From: Dehalococcoidia bacterium
Lineage (GTDB): Bacteria > Chloroflexota > Dehalococcoidia > SZUA-161
Direction: 5' to 3'
Assembly (NCBI GenBank): GCA_030619685.1
Contig: JAUXAX010000058.1
Span: forward strand, 1 to 13,559
Length of the DNA: 13,559 bases
Shown: positions 6,650 to 12,641 of the stretch, one piece after another
Numbering within the stretch: position 1 is the first letter of the stretch
Layout: every line of letters starts with the position of its first letter
The notes under the pieces: generated by a model
What the model was told of the DNA's origin: nothing
Database searches by the model: none
The model's input: the letters and a program-made list of their open reading frames with translations, nothing else
Program-made: the position numbers and the translations under genes

Positions 6650-8793
6650 GCTTCACGCTCCTTATTTCTCATTGGGCTCGGTGCGAGCTGCCCTACTTGA
6701 GTTGTAACTTCAGTTACTATTTCGTCGAGCTTTTGAACCGTGGGATTCGACAGGGTATACATTTCCAATCTATCTCCCCCAAGCCCGATTTCGTCGAGGT
6801 TCTTCTTTACAGCGGCAACTCTACGTTCTGCCCAGAAGGTGCTCATCTGGTAGGGACAATCATCCTCAATGCAGCCCACAACAAAAACCCCATCGGCACC
6901 GAGTTCAAAAGCCTTCAGCAGGTGGCTCGTGTCTATTTTGACCACGCAGGGTATTTTTACAATCCGAATACCAAGCTTGTAGTTATCCCTGAAGAACTCG
7001 GTGAAGGCGCTAGTGGCAAAAGCGCCGTAGCTACAGCACAGTCCAATAACCACAGGCTCGCCTCCACTCAGGCATGCTTCCGTCACTGCTGCCTCTATCC
7101 TTTCGCCTATTTGCTTATCTTCATGCCGTCTGAATGTTATCGCTCTGGCCGGGCACTCGCCAATGCAGATTCCACAGGACTGACACTGGTCGGCTCGTAT
7201 GTCAATAGACCCAGCTCTAGCTACGATTGGTGCCCCGTAGGGACAAATACGAACGCAGGTCAGACAAGCTGAGCATTCATCTTCCAAATACTCAGCGCCC
7301 GCCCCGCAGCGAAGGCATCTTTGAGCTTCCTTTACCGCCAGTCTCTCTGTGTATCCCAGTTCAATTTGATCGAAATTGCCCGGCCTTTTCTCTAGCGCCA
7401 ATATAGGCATCTCCTGTCTCTCCAACCTCTTTATCTCTTCGGTAGTGGTGGCCAAGAGTTCGCCGACGTCCACCCTATCATCAGGCTGAGGAGCTGCCAT
7501 CTGCTCCCCCCTGAGATAGCAATCGACGGCCAGAGCAGCTTGGCGGCCACTGGCCATAGCTTGCACTGCAGTCCCAGCGCCGGAGATGACCTCACCGCAG
7601 GCAAAGACGCCTTCTTCGCTGGTAGCCAAGTTATTGGGATCGAAGACCAATTGCCCTCTCTGATCGAGTTTGACCGCGGTGTCCCTGAGAAAAGAGAGAG
7701 CAACCGCCTGCCCTATAGCAATCATAACTACATCGCCATCGATGACCGAGACCTTTTCCTCATAGAAAGTCGGATTGAATCTGCCCTCATCATCGAAAAC
7801 TGCTTTGACTTCCATGCATTCGAGCCCTGCCACCTTGGTGTCCTTGCTCAAAATGCTCTTTGGCCCTTTGGAGCAATGTAATCTGACCCCTTCTTCCAAT
7901 GCCGCCTCAATCTCCCAGGCGAAAGCAGGCATCTCATCTCTGGCCTCGAGACAAGCCATATGCACCTCCCCAGCACCTGAACGCAGCGCAGACCTTGCCA
8001 CGTCAACGGCTACGTTCCCCCCGCCGATGACGATCACTCTCTTCCCTGAAAGAGTCTCCCCTCCGCTGAGCTTAGCCTCTCTCAGAAAGGGTAGAGCAAG
8101 CAAAACACCATCAAGTTCGATGCCTGCGATATTTAACCCTCTACTTTGGGGAAGACCCAAGGCGAGTACCACGGAAGAGTAGCCCCTGTTCTTAAGCTCG
8201 CTCAGCGTAAAATCCTTGCCAAGCTCGCTATTTGTCTTGATCTCAACCCCCAAGGCCATAATCCTCTCGATGTCCCTTTGAAGTACCTCTCCAGGAAGAC
8301 GATACTCAGGAATGAAAGCTCTTAAGGCTCCCCCAGGCGCAGCCTCCTGCTCAAAGACGGTGACTCCATACCCCATCTCTGCCAGGTCATGAGCTGCGGT
8401 AAGCCCTGCTGGACCGGAGCCAATTATGGCTATCTTCTCCGCTCGCTTGGCCCCGGTTTGTGGTTCAGCGCCGTCATCCTGTCCGTACTCGGTGGCAAAT
8501 CGCTTTAGTGCCGCGACGGCCAATGGCTGATCAACCTGTCCCCTCCTACACTCGCTCTCACAAGGGTGAGCGCAGATCAGTCCGCAGACAGAGGGCAGAG
8601 GGTTTGTCCCCCTTATTGCTCGCAACGCCTCACCGAACTCTCCCTCAGCGATGAGGTTGATATATCCACGAACATCCTGTTGAATAGGGCAGGCACATTG
8701 ACATGGAGGCCGCAGGCTATTATCCGCTACTAAAAGACTTGCCCCTATTCTTGTGCCATACATGCTGATTGCCTTGTTAGCATCTCGGTTCAT
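6646..8793 (-). CDS. GltD-like FAD/NAD(P) oxidoreductase fused to a 2x[4Fe-4S] ferredoxin domain and a C-terminal MvhD domain
   Basis: This 715-aa protein has three recognisable parts. Residues 1-430 resemble the glutamate synthase small subunit/NfnB type: an N-terminal Fe-S module (C31, C33, C35, C70, C74, C78, C82), the FAD motif GSGPAG (125-130), the second dinucleotide motif GGGNVAVD (257-264), and a C-terminal FAD-binding CGEVISGAGTAVQA. Residues ~490-555 hold two ferredoxin motifs, C507xxCxxCxxxC517P and C537xxCxxCxxxC547P. Residues ~580-700 match MvhD/FlpD: CC586-587, C616, GADGVFVVGC641, DDC646, a [2Fe-2S] fold. It probably passes electrons between NAD(P)H or ferredoxin and the MetV-MetF pair that follows (ATGA overlap). 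GGAG lies 7 nt before the ATG. The domain calls are strong. The acceptor and any flavin-based bifurcation are inferred. Confidence 0.88.
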   Translation of the reverse strand: MNRDANKAISMYGTRIGASLLVADNSLRPPCQCACPIQQDVRGYINLIAEGEFGEALRAIRGTNPLPSVCGLICAHPCESECRRGQVDQPLAVAALKRFATEYGQDDGAEPQTGAKRAEKIAIIGSGPAGLTAAHDLAEMGYGVTVFEQEAAPGGALRAFIPEYRLPGEVLQRDIERIMALGVEIKTNSELGKDFTLSELKNRGYSSVVLALGLPQSRGLNIAGIELDGVLLALPFLREAKLSGGETLSGKRVIVIGGGNVAVDVARSALRSGAGEVHMACLEARDEMPAFAWEIEAALEEGVRLHCSKGPKSILSKDTKVAGLECMEVKAVFDDEGRFNPTFYEEKVSVIDGDVVMIAIGQAVALSFLRDTAVKLDQRGQLVFDPNNLATSEEGVFACGEVISGAGTAVQAMASGRQAALAVDCYLRGEQMAAPQPDDRVDVGELLATTTEEIKRLERQEMPILALEKRPGNFDQIELGYTERLAVKEAQRCLRCGAGAEYLEDECSACLTCVRICPYGAPIVARAGSIDIRADQCQSCGICIGECPARAITFRRHEDKQIGERIEAAVTEACLSGGEPVVIGLCCSYGAFATSAFTEFFRDNYKLGIRIVKIPCVVKIDTSHLLKAFELGADGVFVVGCIEDDCPYQMSTFWAERRVAAVKKNLDEIGLGGDRLEMYTLSNPTVQKLDEIVTEVTTQVGQLAPSPMRNKEREA

Positions 8794-8818
8794 TCTGATA
8801 CTCCGCAGTCTCGTTTTT

Positions 8819-8959
8819 TTGGTAGAGCTGAGGGGATTGGAACCCTTGACCTCTCCAAAGCCTCGTTGCAGTAGGTCTCGAACTCGCTACGAGGATAAAC
8901 CCCCGTGGCATATTCGGCACGCCCCCCAAACGTCAGGAGATATCTCTCCGCCAGTTCCT
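8819..8959 (-). pseudogene. relic of a tRNA-Ala/DUF4125 locus, internally deleted, within the flavoprotein leader
   Basis: 8819-8853 matches the 3' part of the tRNA-Ala at 10971-11005 in 32 of 35 bases, including the T arm, the acceptor 3' strand and CCA. 8854-8959 matches 11235-11340, inside the DUF4125 gene, over 106 ungapped bases with about 16 differences (counted by eye). The two pieces are adjacent here but 229 bp apart in the source, and their order and strand are the same. The T loop has lost its UUCGA core (now UUCCA) and the 5' half of the tRNA is missing, so it cannot be a functional tRNA. Confidence 0.82.
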
Positions 8960-9018
8960 CTTACTATTGAGAAACAGGCAAAAAAAGAGAACGCTCTCCG
9001 TTCAGCAGTCCTTTTACT

Positions 9019-9047
9019 AGTATAGTATAATTGCTCGCTGCTGTCCA
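9019..9047 (-). promoter_or_regulatory. sigma70-like promoter of the flavoprotein-metV-metF operon
   Basis: On the minus strand TGGACA (9042-9047, 5 of 6 matches to TTGACA) and TATACT (9019-9024, 5 of 6 matches to TATAAT) are separated by exactly 17 bp. Transcription would start near 9012, giving a leader of about 218 nt that crosses the tRNA/DUF4125 relic. A second TATACT overlaps at 9024-9029 but would have a 12-bp spacer. Confidence 0.62.
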
Positions 9048-9064
9048 GTTTATGCGGCGAGTTT

Positions 9065-9080
9065 AGTGAAAAATTTCACA
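9065..9080. promoter_or_regulatory. Crp/Fnr-family-like binding dyad upstream of the flavoprotein operon promoter
   Basis: AGTGA-N6-TCACA, with the N6 all A/T, matches the Crp/Fnr consensus TGTGA-N6-TCACA at 9 of 10 half-site bases. Its centre is 60.5 bp upstream of the predicted start, close to the -61.5 spacing of class I activation. The match is visible. The identity of any regulator is unknown. Confidence 0.45.
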
Positions 9081-9517
9081 AAAACGTGTGGCTTCCGCTC
9101 AATCTTGGAGGACTAACTCTCACACAAGGGACGGTTTACTCGACCCTAGAGTCTGGGTGGAGTAAAGCGCTATTGGTGGCTAAGGAGGGAAACCTGCTTC
9201 TATAGCTGAATAGATCTGGTTCGTACAGTTACGGAGGAATTGTTGAAGCCTGGCCCTTATGTTTCTGGTGGGCCTCAGTGTACGATAGGGAGAACCTTTA
9301 ACCTCGTCTTCAGCCTCACATTCTGAATGCTTTCTGCTTTCTTGATTATAACAAAGGGGTAACTGAGGGGCAACCGAGAGGTACCCAATCGCACATTTCT
9401 ACTACCAATTGCGATAGGGATTAGCAAGCTACAAATTCGGCCTCAAATTACTAGGGAAAGGGAAGTGACGCAGGTAGGCGCATCGAACTGAACATTATGC
9501 ACAATTGTTGTCCCGAT

Positions 9518-9540
9518 TGAACAATCTGGACGATTGTTCA
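9518..9540. repeat. 9-bp inverted repeat, with a neighbouring ACAATTGT palindrome
   Basis: TGAACAATC and GATTGTTCA are perfect inverted copies separated by 5 bp. ACAATTGT, a self-complementary octamer with the same ACAAT core, lies at 9501-9508. The cluster resembles a multi-site operator, but the nearest downstream gene start on either strand is far away. Confidence 0.35.
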
Positions 9541-9620
9541 CTTATGGCCCGAATCGGCCGAGGCCCACTCCGAAATGGCTATGGCCAGAGTAGCTCAGCT
9601 TACACCTGAACAACAGGGCG

Positions 9621-9674
9621 CTCCAAAACGACTTTGTTTTGGAGACAGCGAGTCAAGGGCTCCGTTTCCTTGAC
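9621..9674 (-). terminator. two hairpins directly downstream of larE
   Basis: Arms 9652-9658/9668-9674 (GTCAAGG and CCTTGAC) form a 7-bp stem. Arms 9621-9629/9636-9644 (CTCCAAAAC and GTTTTGGAG) form a 9-bp stem with a 6-nt loop. The first starts 12 bp past the larE stop. Neither is followed by a clear T-run on the minus strand, so the terminator call is tentative. Confidence 0.4.
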
Positions 9675-9685
9675 ACCGCCTAGTG

Positions 9686-10519
9686 CTAGGGGCCACACGA
9701 ATCAGGGCCAAGATTTGCAGTCTCAAGCACTTCGTTCAAACTACCAGTACGGTATCCTTCCAGGTCAACTGACACATAAACATAACCTAACGATCTCAGC
9801 TTGTTCACCACCTCCAGGCGCCGGACCTCATCAACCAGAAGACCTATGTCCCCCCGCTCGACCTCAATACGAGCGACATTTCCATGATCACGCACCCGCA
9901 CCTGTCGGAGCCCCAAGGCAAGCAAGTAATCCTCAGCTTGGGATATCCTTTCTAGCTTTGGGGCGGTAATTGTAGTGCCATAAGGAATCCGAGAAGCCAG
10001 GCATGCTTGTGGCGGTTTGTTCCAGGTAGGCAGGCCGAGCTGGCGCGAAAGGGCACGGATGTCTTCCTTTGTGAGACGTGCTTCGCACAGAGGGCTTCGC
10101 ACCCCAAGCTCCTCTGCTGCAATTCTTCCTGGGCGGTGATCTTTTAAGTCGTCGCAGTTTGTGCCATCCGCTATCCATTCCAATCCTTCTTGGCGAGCAA
10201 TCGCGAGTAGTTTGAGGAACAGCTCGCGTTTACAGTAGTAACAGCGGTTGGGCGGATTGTCAGAATACTCGCGCTGCTCCAGTTCTTCAGTGACGACAGT
10301 GAGGTGCTTCACTCCTATCTGCTTTGCCAACGTCCGTGCTTCCTCACACTCCTTCTCAGGGTAGGTGGGCGATTTCCCTGTCACTGCAATAACTCTATCT
10401 TCCAAGACATTCCTAGCTACCTGAAGCAACAGAGTGCTGTCCGCACCGCCCGAATAGGCGACTACCATACTCCCCATTTGCCCGAGGATCTTCGTCAAGT
10501 CAAATAGTCTTGCTTCCAT
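9686..10519 (-). CDS. larE: LarE, ATP-dependent sulfur transferase of nickel-pincer nucleotide (NPN) cofactor synthesis
   Basis: This 277-aa PP-loop ATP pyrophosphatase has YSGGADST (22-29) near its N-terminus. PPQACLASRIPYG holds Cys173, at the place of the L. plantarum sacrificial Cys176. NRCYYCKREL adds Cys93 and Cys96, so three cysteines are available. LarE converts the two carboxylates of the LarB product to thiocarboxylates, either by sacrificing its own Cys sulfur or, in some species, with a [4Fe-4S] cluster held by three cysteines. This sequence could be of the latter kind, but a structure-based check is needed. Length matches the family (~270-280). No larA, larB or larC is visible. 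A weak AAGGTAGGG precedes the ATG, and an in-frame TAG lies 6 nt upstream of it, so the start cannot be further out on this frame. Confidence 0.9.
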   Translation of the reverse strand: MEARLFDLTKILGQMGSMVVAYSGGADSTLLLQVARNVLEDRVIAVTGKSPTYPEKECEEARTLAKQIGVKHLTVVTEELEQREYSDNPPNRCYYCKRELFLKLLAIARQEGLEWIADGTNCDDLKDHRPGRIAAEELGVRSPLCEARLTKEDIRALSRQLGLPTWNKPPQACLASRIPYGTTITAPKLERISQAEDYLLALGLRQVRVRDHGNVARIEVERGDIGLLVDEVRRLEVVNKLRSLGYVYVSVDLEGYRTGSLNEVLETANLGPDSCGP

Positions 10520-10904
10520 GTAACCCTACCTTATTCGAAAGTTAGCATCTTGTCGATAGTGCCTTTCACCTTGTTGCAGGTTTCCCCAGTGGGTTTCATC
10601 AGCGTAGGAAGCTGTCGCTCTTCTATCCCATGCATCGACTACAAAGGCAGAACATCCTTCCCAGAGAACAATGGACAGTTTGGGTTCCAAAGCCCAACCC
10701 CCGAAGAGTGCCGCTATGGCTGAGATTGCCGATGCCTTAGGAAGGATTCAAACATGTAAGCCGAACCTTGCCAGAGTATTGGATGCCCCAATGCCACTCG
10801 GGACCACGCTCTTTGTTTAAACAATCCATCGGAATGTCAACCCAGACGAGTGACCCGGCGCGCTACCGTCTCATCCCTACTGGGTGGCCAGATAAAGGTG
10901 ATGG
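10520..10904. other. gap between the tRNA-Ala terminator and larE; no gene recognised
   Basis: A frame of about 73 codons is open on the minus strand. It runs from a TGA near 10747 to a TAG at 10526-10528, in the same phase as larE. It lacks an ATG, a Shine-Dalgarno and a recognisable family, so it may be chance or a decayed gene. A perfect TTGACA (10835-10840, minus strand) lies next to the 12-bp palindrome TTGTTTAAACAA (10813-10824), but no good -10 sits at 17 bp, so a larE promoter here is only a guess. Confidence 0.45.
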
Positions 10905-10952
10905 AAAAAATTCTCCCCTGCCAACCTGGGTCTCGTCGAAGTTGGTGGGGAG
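10905..10952 (-). terminator. intrinsic terminator of tRNA-Ala
   Basis: On the minus strand CTCCCC-A-CCAAC pairs with GTTGG-CA-GGGGAG (11 bp with a small internal loop), followed by AATTTTTT (10905-10912). It begins about 20 nt after the tRNA CCA end and is the best classical terminator in the window. Confidence 0.85.
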
Positions 10953-10970
10953 TTCTAGGTATCGTCACCT

Positions 10971-11047
<77 letters not shown>

Positions 11048-11098
11048 ACTCTAGCAGCTAGCAGTATGCGGTTTGCTTTTGATGAAACACGTGGATGA

Positions 11099-11656
11099 TT
11101 ATTGGGCCTTCTTCCTCTCCCTCTCCACATCGTCAATGGAGTCATAGCCCGTCTGCTGAAAAATGAAGGCGTATCGTTCCTCTGTTAGGTTTCTCCCCTC
11201 TTCCATAGCCTTAGAAACGTCCTTGAAATATGACTCTAAGGTCTCGTCGGAATAGGTCTCGAGCTCGCTACGGAGATAAACCCCCGCGGCATATTCGGCA
11301 CGCCCCTTAAAGGTCAGGGGATACCTTTCCGCCAGTTCCTTCAGCCAACGACCCTCAACCTCGACAATCTTGTCAATGATGGGGTTATTGTTGAGGCACG
11401 GGATCAGATCATCTATCCGAGCGTATTTTAGCTCCATCGCGTTTCTGTTTTCCTCCAAAGCCTCCTGGAGATCCTCCAGATAGGATTCCAAGGTCTCATT
11501 GGATAGGACATAGAAGCCAGCTTTCCGCATCAGTTTAAAGGTCTCAGGCTGCTCTTGACATGCTGAAGGAACGGTGGGCTCGATGGCCAGAAACATGCGT
11601 AGCTCGATGTCAGTTATCTCCCGCAACAACTCCTCGCGGCCCTTCCGCTCTGCCAT
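11099..11656 (-). CDS. DUF4125 family protein
   Basis: This 185-aa protein of unknown function matches the DUF4125 pattern as remembered: LREITDIELRMFLAI at the N-terminus, CQEQPETFKLMRKAGF at about 33-48, and LETYSDETLESYF at about 132-144. An internal duplication is visible: residues 53-80 (ETLESYLEDLQEALEENRN) resemble 137-165 (ETLESYFKDVSKAMEEGRN). The frame runs upstream to 11881, but the ATG at 11656 is chosen because a GGAG site lies 7 nt before it and a strong promoter places the transcript start about 22 nt upstream. There are no signal or membrane segments, so it is probably cytosolic and largely helical. Residues ~106-141 are the part also found in the relic at 8854-8959. Function is unknown. 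Confidence 0.83.
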   Translation of the reverse strand: MAERKGREELLREITDIELRMFLAIEPTVPSACQEQPETFKLMRKAGFYVLSNETLESYLEDLQEALEENRNAMELKYARIDDLIPCLNNNPIIDKIVEVEGRWLKELAERYPLTFKGRAEYAAGVYLRSELETYSDETLESYFKDVSKAMEEGRNLTEERYAFIFQQTGYDSIDDVERERKKAQ

Positions 11657-11684
11657 GAGATTGCTCCTGCATTTGCTAGTGATG

Positions 11685-11713
11685 ATTCTACTGTATAGGG
11701 TAACGCTGGTCAA
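11685..11713 (-). promoter_or_regulatory. sigma70-like promoter of the DUF4125 gene (and possibly tRNA-Ala)
   Basis: On the minus strand TTGACC (11708-11713) and TAGAAT (11685-11690) are separated by 17 bp, each with 5 of 6 consensus matches. The predicted start at about 11678 leaves a 22-nt leader before the ATG at 11656. Confidence 0.65.
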
Positions 11714-11903
11714 TCGCTGAGCGTGAGACTGTTTACCAATGACAGCTATCCTTCCCTCTCGGGTGAGCTTTGCTTTTGGATCTCTAGGGAGTGCGAGGGC
11801 ATGGCCCGCGAAGGTATTTGAGGGTGGGTAGGAAGGAATACGGTCAAGCAATCTGAAGCACTGCTCTGCTTTAGGTCCCATTCCTCAGTGGTGAAAAGGC
11901 CGG

Positions 11904-12281
11904 TCAGTTTTCTCCTTCCTTTGGTCTCTCCACTTCCTTCAGTTTCTCTACTTCCTCCACGGTCATGCCCGCTTCCTTTAGTCTCTCCACTTCCTTTTCC
12001 GTCAAAGTTTTCACCCATCTCCTCGCCCGTCGTCCTCGTCCTGCGAAGACGGAAACCCCCAGGAAGTGAAACAAGAGGAAAATCCCCCACATGCCCAGGG
12101 GAACTGCAAACCACGGAAAACCGCCTCCTGTAACCCTCCATATGATTGCCAGCAGACTATTTACAACACTGTAGAGGGCAAAGTGGACGTAGAAGGCCCT
12201 CGTTTCCAGTCTCTTCCATGCTAACTCCGCTCTCTTCTCTATTAGGTGGTAGATCTCCTCTTCAGACACCTCGGTTGGCAT
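11904..12281 (-). CDS. 2TM-domain small membrane protein with a charged C-terminal tail
   Basis: With the start at 12281 the protein has 125 aa. An upstream ATG at 12302 is in frame but has no ribosome-binding site, whereas GGGGAGG lies 8 nt before 12281. A charged helix (residues 5-28, EKRAELAWKRLETRAF) leads into two membrane segments at ~30-50 and ~57-78 joined by RVTGGGFPW, which is the 2TM domain layout (often found on bacterial kinases or as a stand-alone protein). The tail (80-125) is first Arg-rich, then a Glu/Lys helix with a 19-residue repeat. It is likely an inner-membrane protein. Function is not known. DUF951 and pyrF lie upstream in the same direction, 104 bp away. Confidence 0.75.
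   Translation of the reverse strand: MPTEVSEEEIYHLIEKRAELAWKRLETRAFYVHFALYSVVNSLLAIIWRVTGGGFPWFAVPLGMWGIFLLFHFLGVSVFAGRGRRARRWVKTLTEKEVERLKEAGMTVEEVEKLKEVERPKEGEN
11915..11994 (-). repeat. in-frame 23-bp direct repeat in the tail of the 2TM protein
   Basis: The copies at 11915-11937 and 11972-11994 differ at one base and are 57 bp (19 codons) apart, so the frame is kept. They encode the similar EVERxKE segments of the Glu/Lys-rich tail. Confidence 0.7.
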
Positions 12282-12385
12282 ATCCTTAGCCTCCCCTGAC
12301 ATTCTACGTGCCGACTACTGTAGCGCGGGTTGCCCTAATCGTGCACCTAGCCACCACCTTGCGACCGGGATTAGAAGTTCGGAAT

Positions 12386-12637
12386 TCAATAACGGTTTTG
12401 GGACGCTATGACCTCATCGCCTTCAGCCTCTTTCGATCCATCGTGTTTGACTTCAGCTTGAATGTTGATAATGGCTTTTATCCTGCGCTCGAGGACTCGC
12501 CGCTCCAGGAGCACACGCCGGTTACATCCCTGACACTTGATCCCGATGTCGGCACCTAATCTAACCACCTGCCAATCGTAGCTGCCGCAGGGGTGCTTTT
12601 TTCTCAGGCGCACTATGTCTCCAATCTTTAGCTCCAT
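12386..12637 (-). CDS. DUF951 family protein
   Basis: This 83-aa protein has a very conserved N-terminus: MELKIGDIVRLRKKHPCGSY, then VRLGADIGIKCQGCNRRVLLERR (C17, C35xxC38). This is the DUF951 pattern, a small beta-rich protein with possible metal-binding cysteines and no established function. The family is usually ~60-70 aa. Here about 20 polar residues follow the conserved part. It starts only 4 bp after the pyrF stop, with a weak ribosome-binding site, so translation is probably coupled to pyrF. Confidence 0.85.
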   Translation of the reverse strand: MELKIGDIVRLRKKHPCGSYDWQVVRLGADIGIKCQGCNRRVLLERRVLERRIKAIINIQAEVKHDGSKEAEGDEVIASQNRY

Positions 12638-12641
12638 AGGG

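Larger units (their letters stand above)
8960..9685. other. 726-bp region without a convincing gene; promoter elements and inverted repeats
   Basis: The left end (9012-9080) carries the promoter and Crp/Fnr-like dyad of the flavoprotein operon. The rest has no ORF with family resemblance. Local features are a dyad cluster at 9501-9540 and two hairpins just past the larE stop (9621-9644 and 9652-9674). A 27-codon TTG frame near 9242 has a GGAGGA-like site but no recognisable product. The region may be decayed accessory DNA. Confidence 0.5.

Noticed and set aside
6484..7272. Plus-strand 262-aa frame opposite the flavoprotein and metV
   Set aside because: A shadow of two well-supported minus-strand genes whose Fe-S motifs are intact; it has no recognisable domain.
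8753..9025. Plus-strand 90-aa frame reading VELRGLEPLTS
   Set aside because: It is the antisense of a tRNA 3' end (the relic) plus the flavoprotein start. This peptide is a well-known artefact of translating tRNA complements.
9573..9645. tRNA-like segment beginning AGTAGCTCAG
   Set aside because: The D-arm-like string is not followed by a matching arm, anticodon stem or T arm, and no acceptor pairing exists.
11657..11881. N-terminal extension of the DUF4125 frame to 11881
   Set aside because: It would place coding sequence across a good promoter (11685-11713) and upstream of the Shine-Dalgarno for the ATG at 11656. The added residues do not resemble the family.
11746..12141. Minus-strand 131-aa frame overlapping the 2TM gene
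   Set aside because: It is rich in Gly/Arg/Ser low-complexity sequence from the purine-rich tail of the real gene in another frame, and has no family resemblance.
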